This document shows, piece by piece, positions 31,697 through 39,574 of a DNA stretch of 64,000 nucleotides (position 1 is the first letter of the stretch; every line of letters begins with the position of its first letter). Both the position numbers and the translations under genes were made by a program. Below the pieces are notes generated by a model. That model was not told the DNA's origin, did no database searches, and saw nothing but the letters and a program-made list of their open reading frames with translations. The DNA comes from a virus. The stretch lies in IMG/VR virus record IMGVR_UViG_3300028422_000919, positions 124,001 to 188,000 of that record. The stretch is one strand, 5' to 3'.

Positions 31697-34318
31697 CTAC
31701 CAGCCGTCGGAACCACCGAAGCTGCCACCGCCCCCGCCGAAGCTGCTGGAGCTGCCCCAGGAGCTACCCCCGCCGAAGCTGCTGGTGCTGCCCCAGGAGC
31801 TGCCTCCTCCGAAGCTGCTGGTGCTGCTGTGGTACCTGGACCGGCGGCGACGGTCCTCTTCTTCCTGCCGCCGCCGACGGTGCCGGGCCTCCTCCTCCCG
31901 GCGGCGCTCTTCCTCCCGGCGGAGGCGGGCTTGCTCTTCCTCGTACCTCTGCCGGGCGGTGCGAACCAGGCGGTCCCACCCCTTCTCCTGGGAATCGAGG
32001 GACAGCAGGAGAGCAGCGTAGTCCACCAGACCCCGGCCGACGAGGGGTGCCTGGTAGCTGAGGTTGGCAGTTCCCCCGAATTCCCGGATCTTGTGGGCCT
32101 TGCTGGACCGCAGGGACTCCATCTGGCTCAGCTTCTTCTCGAAGGCAGCCTTGCGGCGGTCGAGGGTCTTGCAGTGGGCGCTTGCATCGTTGAAAGAGGC
32201 CTTGGCCTTCTCCCAGGACCGCTGGGCGTCGGAGAACAGCCGGCAGGCGTCCAGGTGCCGGTTGGCGGCCACAGCCTCCTCGGCGGAGGTAAACTCGATG
32301 GAAGCCCCAGACTGGGCGATTTCACCGGCCTCGATGTTCCGGTTGGCTTGGAGCATGTCCGTGTGGACCTGACGGGCGGAAGACACCGCCAAGTTGGCGG
32401 CTCGGAAAGCCAGGGCTGCGTTTTGACGTGCGTCCTCAGCACCCTTGCGAGCAGCGGCGATGCCACGGACGGCGGCCTGAATCTCAGCCACCTGCCCCCG
32501 CACCTTGCGATACAGGGTCTCTACCCTGTCGGCTTGTACCTGAAGGGCCTTGATGTCCTTGCTGGAGGCGGCTGTCTGGAGCATCGCTTGGAAGCGGTCT
32601 TCAGCACTCATGGCGGTGTCGAGGGTGACCTTCGGATCGTTCTTCGGGTCCACCCTGGTGTCGATGTCCTCGTACTGCGTGACCCGGGACTTCTCCACTC
32701 TCTGGATGATCTCGGAGACTTCCTGGATGCGAGCCAGGATGGCGGTCTCCATCTCGGCCAGCTCTTCCAGCCGCTTCAGGTAGGCCAGAGGATCCGCCCA
32801 GCGGACGGAGTTGATCGTCTGGTAGAAGGCGGCATCGGACTCGTCGTCTCCGTAGAGGGGGTGGTCATCCACCCAGGTGTTGGGCATACCAGCCGCCTCG
32901 CACATCTTGAACAGACGATCCATCGTGCGGTGCGGGAAGGCCTTCTCTGCTTCCTGCATCCGTGCCTCGGCGGCCCGCTTAAGAGTGTCCCAGCCCTCCT
33001 TGGCTTTCCGGAACGTATTCGCCTGCTCGGCGGCGAACTTGATTGGGTCCACGGTGATCTTGACGGTTTCCCCGCCGAACAAGTCGGACGAGTTGACTTC
33101 TGCGGTGTCCATCGAGAAAGGCTCGGCAAGGGCGGCCAAGGCATCCCGCAGAGGCTGAACCTTGAAGAAAGTGGCAGTCCTGCCTAGTTCCTCACAGCGG
33201 CGGACGTGCCGTTCCAACCCAAGGATGTTCATGTAGATGGTGTCGATGGAGGAAGTGACCCAGTCGTACAACTTGCGGGTCTCCCCCACTACGTCATCGA
33301 AGGCGACCAAGTCCTCACGGTCTTTGAAATGGAATTCGGTGTACTTGGCCTGAGCATGGGACAGCTTCTCGTCCCACTCCCTGAGTGCCGTCTCCAGGTT
33401 TTCCCGAAGCACGGTGAACAGGACAAAGCGGCGGTAGAGCAGCCGCAACAGGAACCCAAGGACAATTGGAAAAGCCAGGATCGCCAAAGTCAGCAGCAAG
33501 ATTTTGAGGATCAGAGCAAACTGGGCCTGCTGAACGGAGAGCCGCAATGGCTCCATGCTGGTGTTCAGCTCCTGGGTGGCCTGGATAAGGGTGTCGGGGT
33601 CCGTAGAGTCTTTCACCGCCAGGGCCTGCTGGTAGGCGGCCTCGTAGGCCCCCACTCCCGTCGAAGGGTGATGTTGACGGGCGGCCAGCAGGCCTTGGGC
33701 CTTCCCGAGCATCTCCAGATAGTTTGTTTGAGCGGCCCGGAATTTTCGGGCAGCGATCTGCACAGGGTCAATCTGCGGCCAGACCCGGGAGATAGCGGCC
33801 CGGAGGGTGTTGATGATTCCCCCCTTCAAATCCTGGGGGCTCTTCGCCACCTTCGGGATGAAGTATGCCTTCCGGTCAGAACTCTGGGTGGAATGGGGGT
33901 ACACGGCCCCCAACGTCTCCGGCATGGAGAATCCCACCTGGCAGAAATCTTTGCCCGAACGCCGGTAAAACGGCTTTCTGTCGCAGTCCGAGGACCAAGC
34001 CACGGTCAGGATCAGGAACCGCTCGGAGTCCAAACCCTGGCTGGCCCACTTGGTGGCGAACCCGTCCCCGAGGATGTGAGGCTCGATGCGGTAACCGTCC
34101 GAGTTGACCAGCACGACATAGCTGGGGATCGGCAGGGTGCGGGCGAACTCCTCTACGGCTTGGGCCTGGGGGATCCCAAACCCTGTGGGGAAGAACCCCT
34201 CCGGCGAGCTGTAGACGTGAACGCCCTGTTGGAACTCCGGGGTCGCCGGGGCCGCTTGGGCGAGGGGTGTGGCAGCCAATACGGCCAAGGCTAGGAAGCT
34301 CCGGATGAACCGTTTCAT
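31697..34318 (-). CDS. TPM-domain membrane protein with Gly/Ser-rich tail, 873 aa
   Basis: A signal peptide (FLALAVLAATPLAQA) precedes a TPM-like domain (residues about 45-190, with YVVLVNSDGYRIEP and RFLILTVAWSSD). One or two membrane helices near residue 265-295 (ILKILLLTLAILAFPIVLG) separate this periplasmic part from about 450 cytoplasmic residues of charged helices. The end is a repeated Gly/Ser/Phe/Trp tail (FGGGSSWGSTSSFGGG) like those of YgcG-type TPM proteins. It probably senses or organises the envelope with the PspA-like protein next to it. It ends in TAG. Confidence 0.75.
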   Translation of the reverse strand: MKRFIRSFLALAVLAATPLAQAAPATPEFQQGVHVYSSPEGFFPTGFGIPQAQAVEEFARTLPIPSYVVLVNSDGYRIEPHILGDGFATKWASQGLDSERFLILTVAWSSDCDRKPFYRRSGKDFCQVGFSMPETLGAVYPHSTQSSDRKAYFIPKVAKSPQDLKGGIINTLRAAISRVWPQIDPVQIAARKFRAAQTNYLEMLGKAQGLLAARQHHPSTGVGAYEAAYQQALAVKDSTDPDTLIQATQELNTSMEPLRLSVQQAQFALILKILLLTLAILAFPIVLGFLLRLLYRRFVLFTVLRENLETALREWDEKLSHAQAKYTEFHFKDREDLVAFDDVVGETRKLYDWVTSSIDTIYMNILGLERHVRRCEELGRTATFFKVQPLRDALAALAEPFSMDTAEVNSSDLFGGETVKITVDPIKFAAEQANTFRKAKEGWDTLKRAAEARMQEAEKAFPHRTMDRLFKMCEAAGMPNTWVDDHPLYGDDESDAAFYQTINSVRWADPLAYLKRLEELAEMETAILARIQEVSEIIQRVEKSRVTQYEDIDTRVDPKNDPKVTLDTAMSAEDRFQAMLQTAASSKDIKALQVQADRVETLYRKVRGQVAEIQAAVRGIAAARKGAEDARQNAALAFRAANLAVSSARQVHTDMLQANRNIEAGEIAQSGASIEFTSAEEAVAANRHLDACRLFSDAQRSWEKAKASFNDASAHCKTLDRRKAAFEKKLSQMESLRSSKAHKIREFGGTANLSYQAPLVGRGLVDYAALLLSLDSQEKGWDRLVRTARQRYEEEQARLRREEERRREEEARHRRRRQEEEDRRRRSRYHSSTSSFGGGSSWGSTSSFGGGSSWGSSSSFGGGGGSFGGSDGW
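31700..31830 (-). repeat. Coding repeat of the TPM protein tail
   Basis: Two to three imperfect copies of a unit encoding SSSFGGGSSWG-type residues (a 36-base period is visible between 31745 and 31820), ending in a run of glycines and GGSDGW. It is part of the coding region and not a CRISPR or integration repeat. Confidence 0.6.
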
Positions 34319-34358
34319 GATGCTTTCGTCCTTCGTTGAAGGGTAGTTCTCGGCCCCT

Positions 34359-34385
34359 CTACCCCAAAATAGATGTGCTGTTACC
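34359..34385 (-). promoter_or_regulatory. Phage promoter motif, GGTAAC-N16-GGTAG
   Basis: GGTAAC at 34380-34385 and GGTAG at 34359-34363 on the minus strand, 41 bases above the TPM gene and just below the tRNA. Confidence 0.6.
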
Positions 34386-34402
34386 TACTTGACGGAACGC
34401 AG

Positions 34403-34477
34403 TGCGCCCGGGGGGACTCGAACCCCCGCATCACCAAGTTTTAGAGACTCGGGCTCTAACCTCTGAGCTACGGGCGC
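34403..34477 (-). tRNA. tRNA with anticodon CUA (amber-reading, suppressor type)
   Basis: A complete cloverleaf: acceptor GCGCCCG/CGGGCGC, D arm GCTC/GAGC, T arm GGGGG-TTCGAGT-CCCCC, discriminator A, no encoded CCA. The anticodon stem CGAGT/ACTTG (one G-U pair, extended by C26-G44) encloses a seven-base loop CTCTAAA, which puts C-T-A at positions 34-36 after T33, so it reads UAG. The variable region is seven bases, longer than usual. It has its own promoter (34516-34542) and is isolated from other tRNAs. The charged amino acid cannot be read from the sequence. About a quarter of genes in the window end in TAG. Confidence 0.82.
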
Positions 34478-34481
34478 ATAC

Positions 34482-34498
34482 TGGGGCCTCGTGGCCCC
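34482..34498 (-). other. Hairpin just upstream of the tRNA
   Basis: GGGGCC and GGCCCC form a six-base-pair stem with a four-base loop, five bases before the 5' end of the mature tRNA, probably in the precursor leader. Confidence 0.45.
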
Positions 34499-34515
34499 GT
34501 CGTTGTTCGGGGGGA

Positions 34516-34542
34516 CTACTTCGGCACCCTCCTGCTGTTACC
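34516..34542 (-). promoter_or_regulatory. Phage promoter motif, GGTAAC-N16-AGTAG
   Basis: GGTAAC at 34537-34542 and AGTAG at 34516-34520 on the minus strand, about 40 bases before the tRNA. Nothing else is recognised between here and the response-regulator stop at 34657. Confidence 0.6.
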
Positions 34543-34656
34543 AGGCTTTCATCGAAAAGCCCTAACTAACCGAACAGGAAAGGTTATTCAATTTCCCGGG
34601 GGGTGCCTATGTAGAGGAGAGCCAACCAAAACTGGCGGCTGAGAGGGGAAAAGAGA

Positions 34657-35085
34657 TCAGGTGGGCTCTAGGCGGGGGAGTAGCACCACTCCCCCCCAGT
34701 ACCTCTTCATGGTGCGGAGGGCCGCCTCAGACAGAGGTTTCGCCACGTAGCTGTTCGCTCCCCCCTGATACCCTCGAAGGATGTCCGTATCGGACTTGCT
34801 GGCCGTCATGACGACCACGGGGATATGGCTCAACAGAGGGTCCTTGCGGATCTGGGCAAGAGCCTCATGTCCCCCCATCCTTGGCATCTTCAAATCCAGT
34901 AGGATCATGTCGGGCAGGGTTTTAGAGGGGTCCCTCAGCCTCTCCAGCAATTCCACTCCATCCTTGACCCTCTCCAGCTTGTTCGGACTCTGGCACTCGT
35001 CGAAGCTGTCAGCTATGAGCATCCAGTCTTCATCGTCATCTTCGGCAAAAAGAAGCAGCGGGTTGCGTTTTGAAGCTGTGAGCAT
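34657..35085 (-). CDS. Response regulator, single receiver domain
   Basis: A free-standing REC domain of 142 residues of the Rcp1 type. The acidic pocket (FAEDDDEDWML), phosphoacceptor Asp (ILLDLKMPRMGG), Thr (VVMTASKSD) and Lys (YVAKPLSE) are present, so it should be phosphorylated. There is no output domain. The ATG at 35085 is chosen over a longer start at 35118 that overlaps the kinase gene. It lies four bases downstream of a histidine kinase gene and is its likely partner. Confidence 0.92.
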   Translation of the reverse strand: MLTASKRNPLLLFAEDDDEDWMLIADSFDECQSPNKLERVKDGVELLERLRDPSKTLPDMILLDLKMPRMGGHEALAQIRKDPLLSHIPVVVMTASKSDTDILRGYQGGANSYVAKPLSEAALRTMKRYWGGVVLLPRLEPT

Positions 35086-35089
35086 GGGA

Positions 35090-36253
35090 TCAATCCACCT
35101 TTCTCTTTGGGAGGCCAACGTGGAACGTGGCCCCTTCTCCGGGCATAGCCTCGCAGTCGATCCAGCCTTGGTGACGATCTAGAATCTTCTTCACCAGTGC
35201 CAGACCGATGCCCGTGCCCGGATAGTCAAACCGGGTGTGAAGCCTCTCGAAGAGCTGGAACACCTTGTCTTTGAATGCCATGTCGAACCCGATCCCGTTG
35301 TCCGACACTGAAATCACCCAGTCCTCGTCGGTCTCCTGGGCGGTGAACTGGATCAAGGGCACCCTGTCGGGGTGCCGGAACTTGATGCTGTTGCTGATCA
35401 GGTTCTGAAGCACGGTCCGCATCTGGTAGCGGTCTGCCCAGACGGTAGGTAGGTCCTGTGCCAAAACCCGGGCATTGGCCTGTTCGATGGGGATGGCCAG
35501 GTCTTCCAGAATGCTGCGGAGGATCTTGTTGAGGTCCACTGCCTCAAAGGGGTCTTCCAGCCTCCCCACCCGGCTGTAGGACAGGAGGTCATCCATCAAC
35601 GACTGCATGCGCTCCGTGGCGTTCAACATCACGTCGATATATGACTGCCCCTTGTCGTCCAGCACTTCGGCGTACTTCTCCTTGAGCCTTTGGCCGAAGG
35701 CCCTCACTTTGAGCAGGGGTTCTCGGAGGTCATGGCTGGCAGCGTAAGCGAACTGACGTAGCTCATCGTTGGACAGTTGAAGCTCTTCCGTCCGGGCCCT
35801 CACTAGAGCTTCCAAATCCTGGACATTCCCTCGATGCTCCGTCACATCCCGTACCAGGACTAGGCACTCGTCCTCATGACTGCGGGCGAACCGAGCCTCG
35901 AACACGGAATTAGGATGATTGGGGACCTTGAACTCCCAGGTGATTACCTCTCCAGTGTCCATCGCTTGGAGGGCTTTATGCAGGGTGGCGTTTGCGAATT
36001 CCGGCCTGCCTACATCGAGAACCCGCCGGCCGATAACGTTCTGGTGATCCGCCAAGGGGGAGGCATTCAGCCCCGGCGCCATGTCGGCATAGAACCCTTC
36101 TCGGGTGATGATGCAGATCAGGTCGGGAGAGGCAATGCGGAGGGCATCCAGACGACCGGGATCATTGACTCGGCCGTAAGAGGGATCCTGCTGGCACCGA
36201 TTCAGAAACGGACAGCTCTTGCCCTGCAGGCACCAGTCGGGAGAACTGGACAT
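35090..36253 (-). CDS. Soluble PAS histidine kinase
   Basis: A full transmitter in 387 residues: a PAS-like sensor (about residues 40-145) after a Cys-rich N-terminus (WCLQGKSCPFLNRC), the H-box AASHDLREPLLKVRAFG, the N-box LQNLISNSIKFRH, the G1 box VSDNGIGFDM, the F box VFQLFERLHTRF and G2 box PGTGIGLALVKK. Nothing essential is missing, so it should autophosphorylate. It has no membrane helix, so the signal is probably cytoplasmic; the cysteines could bind metal or sense redox state. It is close to phytochrome-type kinases. It is encoded between two receiver proteins, one with a membrane helix. Confidence 0.93.
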   Translation of the reverse strand: MSSSPDWCLQGKSCPFLNRCQQDPSYGRVNDPGRLDALRIASPDLICIITREGFYADMAPGLNASPLADHQNVIGRRVLDVGRPEFANATLHKALQAMDTGEVITWEFKVPNHPNSVFEARFARSHEDECLVLVRDVTEHRGNVQDLEALVRARTEELQLSNDELRQFAYAASHDLREPLLKVRAFGQRLKEKYAEVLDDKGQSYIDVMLNATERMQSLMDDLLSYSRVGRLEDPFEAVDLNKILRSILEDLAIPIEQANARVLAQDLPTVWADRYQMRTVLQNLISNSIKFRHPDRVPLIQFTAQETDEDWVISVSDNGIGFDMAFKDKVFQLFERLHTRFDYPGTGIGLALVKKILDRHQGWIDCEAMPGEGATFHVGLPKRKVD

Positions 36254-36257
36254 GCCC

Positions 36258-37013
36258 TCACCCTACACTCTTGAGCGCCCGGATGGCTTCGACATCCACC
36301 ACCTGGACCAGGAGGGTTAGAAGAACCACGATGGTGATCAAACCCAGGAACAACATAACCGAAGCGACAGGGTGCAATGTGACCCATTCGGCCGTGTCCC
36401 GGACCCTATCCCAAGGGGTCTTCTTGATATTCTTGAGGATCTCTTCCTTTTGCTGGTCCAGCTTGACATCCAAGCGGCCGAACCCCTCTTTGAACTCGGA
36501 CCTCAGCTCACTTAGCTGAAAGGCAGTGCTGGTCTGAGCGGACGCACCCTCTCGGGTAAGGGATACTAGCTCCTGAACCTGGAGACCCACCCCTCCTGAT
36601 TCCGAGCCGTTTCGGATCTGCCTCTCATGTAGCCCGATGGCGTACAGGCAGGTCCGCTCCAGGAGGTCAGACGAGAAAGTCCCCTTCTCCAAGAATTCCG
36701 CCACCCCCGCCTCCAGAGCTTCATCCTGGAGACGGCGGTCCCCGTGGCTGGTGATAAGCACCACGGGGATGTGAAAATGCAGTCGCACCATCTCGGACAG
36801 CAGATCCATTCCGGACTGGTCGGGGAGACGATAGTCAAGGAGCATCACGTCGTAGCGGTGCTTCTTGACCTTCTCCAGGGCGGCGGCGGCGGTTTCGACG
36901 GCATCCACGCCAAACTTGGCCCGCTTGGAGTCATCGAGCAGGTCGATGACCAGCCGGGCGTCGTCCCGGTCGTCCTCAACCAACAGCACTCGAACAGTTG
37001 CGGGCGGGGGCAT
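36258..37013 (-). CDS. Membrane-anchored response regulator, receiver plus C-terminal helix
   Basis: An N-terminal REC domain (about residues 8-125): LLVEDDRDDARLV, MLLDYRLPDQSGMD, VVLITSHGD and EFLEKGTFS carry the conserved Asp, Thr/Ser and Lys. A coiled coil follows (EFKEGFGRLDVKLDQQKEE), and then a C-terminal membrane helix (VASVMLFLGLITIVVLLTLL). No known output domain is present. The regulator is therefore placed at the membrane, an unusual architecture. ATG 37013 has GGAGG eight bases upstream. It is the first gene of the three-gene two-component operon. Confidence 0.88.
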   Translation of the reverse strand: MPPPATVRVLLVEDDRDDARLVIDLLDDSKRAKFGVDAVETAAAALEKVKKHRYDVMLLDYRLPDQSGMDLLSEMVRLHFHIPVVLITSHGDRRLQDEALEAGVAEFLEKGTFSSDLLERTCLYAIGLHERQIRNGSESGGVGLQVQELVSLTREGASAQTSTAFQLSELRSEFKEGFGRLDVKLDQQKEEILKNIKKTPWDRVRDTAEWVTLHPVASVMLFLGLITIVVLLTLLVQVVDVEAIRALKSVG

Positions 37014-37160
37014 GTCTCGAACCTCCAAAAACAGCAGGACCCTCCTAAGTTGGGGCCGCTACCACGTATGGATTATCGAGCATCTACCATTCTCGGGGCC
37101 GACTTCACGATAGTGGTCCCTAGTCCCCCATCTTCTGGCCAGTGTTGTGATCCCTCACAG

Positions 37161-37478
37161 CTATTTCCGCAGCACGAGATCGAGAGATTCCTCAGTCAGA
37201 TCATCTCTACAGACAAGGTTCTGAAGCTCTCGACAGAGCCGGCGCCACCAATAGATGCGATCCCGATCCCCATAATCGCACATCCCCACGTCAATACGGG
37301 GGGACCCTTTCCGGCGTTTCCTGCAGTTGCAGTACCATACGGTACTCTTTTTGAGGCGACCGGGCTCTTCTGCCCGGAAGTTGGTCCCGTAGGCCACCCG
37401 AGTCCAGTCCCGTACTCGGCGTTCACAGATGCGAAGGGTGGCAGCCCTCCGGGCTGCTCTCTTTGATGTCTCTTCCAT
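37161..37478 (-). CDS. Basic hypothetical protein, 105 aa
   Basis: Not recognised. Arg/Cys-rich, with TVWYCNCRKRRKGS and DVGMCDYGDRDRIYWWRR, possibly a zinc-dependent nucleic-acid binder. ATG 37478 has GGAG upstream. It ends in TAG. Confidence 0.6.
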   Translation of the reverse strand: MEETSKRAARRAATLRICERRVRDWTRVAYGTNFRAEEPGRLKKSTVWYCNCRKRRKGSPRIDVGMCDYGDRDRIYWWRRLCRELQNLVCRDDLTEESLDLVLRK

Positions 37479-37574
37479 TGTTCTTCTCCGCATGCGGGCG
37501 CTACCCGCCCGGGTATGTTGGGATGCGGGGAGAGGGGTGAAGATGCTGGTCATGGACTTCTCTGTTCGGGTCAG

Positions 37575-37814
37575 TCAGCCGTTGGTCTCCAGGAGGGAGA
37601 TCAAGCCCGCCTTGTTCAGTTTGGAGTAGCCGGAGAGACCCTTGTCTCTGGCGGTGGCCTTCAGCTCTGGCATGGTCATTGACTCGAACCCGCCGTCCAC
37701 AGGCTTCGCCTTGGGCTTGGGGGGAGGGCCGATCGGAAGCTGGATGCCTGGACGTTCGGATCCGGGCCGCTGCTCCCGCCTGAGTTGTTCAAGATGTTCA
37801 GTCACCCAACACAT
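37575..37814 (-). CDS. Small protein with Rho_N/SAP-like C-terminal domain
   Basis: The last 38 residues (MPELKATARDKGLSGYSKLN and KAGLISLLE) match the helix-extended-loop-helix of Rho N-terminal and SAP domains, which bind RNA or DNA. The N-terminal half is Arg/Pro-rich. ATG 37814 follows AAAGGAG. Its promoter motif ends 32 bases upstream. Confidence 0.65.
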   Translation of the reverse strand: MCWVTEHLEQLRREQRPGSERPGIQLPIGPPPKPKAKPVDGGFESMTMPELKATARDKGLSGYSKLNKAGLISLLETNG

Positions 37815-37845
37815 AGGGAATGCTCCTTTGCCGGTTCTTCCGCAT

Positions 37846-37871
37846 CTACTCATTCCAACACTGCTGTTACT
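37846..37871 (-). promoter_or_regulatory. Phage promoter motif, AGTAAC-N15-AGTAG
   Basis: AGTAAC at 37866-37871 and AGTAG at 37846-37850 on the minus strand, upstream of the Rho_N-like gene. Confidence 0.6.
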
Positions 37872-37931
37872 CCATGATTGCATAACCCTGGAGGCCTATC
37901 CAGGTAACAGTCGGTTTCCGGGCCAACGGAA

Positions 37932-38031
37932 CCCATCGCCTCCGCAGGGGGTGGGTGGACTGCGGGGGCGGTCTCTGCCAGGTCACCGACCGCCCCGCTT
38001 CTTCGCAGGAAGCGGCCCAGATTGCGATGGG
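37932..38031 (+). other. Multi-stem structured element between divergent promoters
   Basis: An outer stem CCCATCGC (37932-37939) and GCGATGGG (38024-38031) encloses three adjacent hairpins: CCGCA/TGCGG, GGGCGGTC/GACCGCCC (37966-37973 with 37988-37995) and CGCTTC/GAAGCG with a seven-base loop TTCGCAG. The arrangement looks like a four-way junction and the region holds no protein gene. It could be a small RNA, a tRNA-like fold or an operator. The strand is not known and is given arbitrarily as plus. Confidence 0.35.
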
Positions 38032-38052
38032 GAAAGTGTTGTCGTAGGGACA

Positions 38053-38079
38053 GGTAACACCTTCCCCCCCCGCAAGTAG
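38053..38079 (+). promoter_or_regulatory. Phage promoter motif, GGTAAC-N16-AGTAG
   Basis: GGTAAC at 38053-38058 and AGTAG at 38075-38079 on the plus strand, 30 bases before the gene at 38110. Confidence 0.6.
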
Positions 38080-38109
38080 GGGATGCAGGACGAGCGAAGG
38101 AGAAACACA

Positions 38110-38532
38110 TTGAAGACCGACAACAAGATCCACACCACCTTGGCCGGGAACTTTGGAGCCAACTGCTCCGCCATCATGAGTGAGCAGGCCCCCTGCACCT
38201 TCGGGTTTGGGACCCTGTACAACTCGGACACCGAGTTCGGCAAACGGTACCTGGGCGTGGTGGTGGAATGCAAGATCCTCCCCAAGGACGAGCGGCGGCG
38301 CCCGGAGGACCTGCCGGAGAACTACACCCTCGCCGGGGTCACGGAGAAGTCGTGGGACATCTGGGACAACGTGTGGCTCAAGGTCCAAACCCACGCCGCC
38401 AACGGCGTGACCTCCCAGACCAAGTGGGTCTGGTGTGGGAACCGGCATGGCGGGGTCCAGGAGTACGCCAAGGTCGTTGCCCCGGTCCTGGCCGCCCTGG
38501 CCGTCCAGGAGTCCCGGGAGTCCGCTGAGTGA
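38110..38532 (+). CDS. Hypothetical protein, 140 aa (TTG start)
   Basis: Not recognised. The TTG at 38110 lies seven bases after AAGGAG and gives a protein that begins at the next methionine-free stretch (LKTDNKIHTTLAGNFGANCS); no ATG fits the leader. The protein has strand and helix segments with a Cys near the start. It is coupled to the small gene downstream. Confidence 0.6.
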   Translation: MKTDNKIHTTLAGNFGANCSAIMSEQAPCTFGFGTLYNSDTEFGKRYLGVVVECKILPKDERRRPEDLPENYTLAGVTEKSWDIWDNVWLKVQTHAANGVTSQTKWVWCGNRHGGVQEYAKVVAPVLAALAVQESRESAE

Positions 38533-38720
38533 CTCTTCCCCCGACCACTTGGGTCATGTCCCTCCGGCCTCGCCGGGGGGACACATACGAGGTTGCCCTG
38601 AAAGACTCTGGGCTGCAAGCCAATGTCCTTGCCTACCTCCAGACAGAGTTGGCTTCCCAGCCCGCCCTAGCCCTCTTTACAGCCGACCTGGCGGTCGAAG
38701 GACCCGATGCCGATGTGTGA
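38529..38720 (+). CDS. Small hypothetical protein, 63 aa
   Basis: Not recognised. The GTG at 38529 overlaps the stop of the gene before (GTGA). The C-terminal helix is LQANVLAYLQTELASQ. Its 3' end overlaps the next gene. The support is mainly positional. Confidence 0.4.
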   Translation: MTLPPTTWVMSLRPRRGDTYEVALKDSGLQANVLAYLQTELASQPALALFTADLAVEGPDADV

Positions 38721-39522
38721 CGAAAGCGACAAGAACGCCACCCCCGACGAGATCACCGTGGATGAGGGCTCGACTAGCCTGGACGACGTGTACATCTCCA
38801 CGGCACGACTCGTGGAGGACCTGTTCGTCGAGAACGACCGGATGACCCAGCTTCTGCACATCTACGAAGAAGCACGAGACAGCAGGTACGGCTGGTTCGA
38901 GACCGTGTACGAGATGATGGAGGCTCTGGGTTACCGCCGGGAGGCCCAGGACAACACGTACAACAACCCCAACGATCTCGATGACGACTTCGTGTACGAG
39001 GTCTGGGTGTCCCCCGACTGGAAAGGCGATTGGATCTACCGCACCGAGATGAACGATGACGGCTACATCCCGGAACCTGATCACCGCCCCGAGTGGGCTA
39101 AGCCCATCCTGGACGAGATGGACGAAGACGGAAACGAGACCCTGCCTCAACTGGTGGTGGTCTGCCACTACCACATCGGGGGGGACTCCAGGTACGAGGG
39201 CAACTACAACAGCCCGGTGCTGGGCTACTTCGAGGGCGACTACACGGTGCCCTTCGACCTGTGCCTCCAGTGGCATCTGGAGCCCTGCGAAGAAGACGAC
39301 GACGAAGCCGCCCAGTTCTTCGCCCAAAATGCCAACGAGGGGGGCTACCTGGACAGTAGTGAGGCCACCTACCATCTGGAGTCCAAGTACGGCATCGAGG
39401 TCGTCGTGGACGAAGACGGGAACTCAGTCCCGTTCAACCCGGAAAAGCGGGCATTCCTGGTCCAGAACGAGAACGGGCAGCGGTTCTGGGCGTACCCCGA
39501 CCGACACTATTTCGGGCAATGA
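38707..39522 (+). CDS. Large acidic hypothetical protein, 271 aa
   Basis: Not recognised. Very acidic throughout, with NPNDLDDDFVYEVWVSPDW and LEPCEEDDDEAAQFFA. It might be a DNA-mimic or anti-restriction type, but no known domain is seen. AAGGA is four bases before the ATG at 38707. It closes a unit before the next promoter motif. Confidence 0.65.
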   Translation: MPMCDESDKNATPDEITVDEGSTSLDDVYISTARLVEDLFVENDRMTQLLHIYEEARDSRYGWFETVYEMMEALGYRREAQDNTYNNPNDLDDDFVYEVWVSPDWKGDWIYRTEMNDDGYIPEPDHRPEWAKPILDEMDEDGNETLPQLVVVCHYHIGGDSRYEGNYNSPVLGYFEGDYTVPFDLCLQWHLEPCEEDDDEAAQFFAQNANEGGYLDSSEATYHLESKYGIEVVVDEDGNSVPFNPEKRAFLVQNENGQRFWAYPDRHYFGQ

Positions 39523-39524
39523 GG

Positions 39525-39550
39525 GGTAACCTGCCGTCCTCCCCGAGTAG
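39525..39550 (+). promoter_or_regulatory. Phage promoter motif, GGTAAC-N15-AGTAG
   Basis: GGTAAC at 39525-39530 and AGTAG at 39546-39550 on the plus strand. The shared leader GAACAACGGAGG lies between it and the ATG at 39575. It drives the CYTH/MBL operon. Confidence 0.7.
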
Positions 39551-39574
39551 TTGATGAGAACAACGGAGGCCACC

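Noticed and set aside
31700-31830. Repeats near the end of the TPM gene as a mobile or integration signal
   Set aside because: They encode the Gly/Ser/Trp tail typical of TPM proteins and stay in frame.
37903-37908. A plus-strand GGTAAC as another promoter copy
   Set aside because: No (A/G)GTAG block is found 15 or 16 bases further on.
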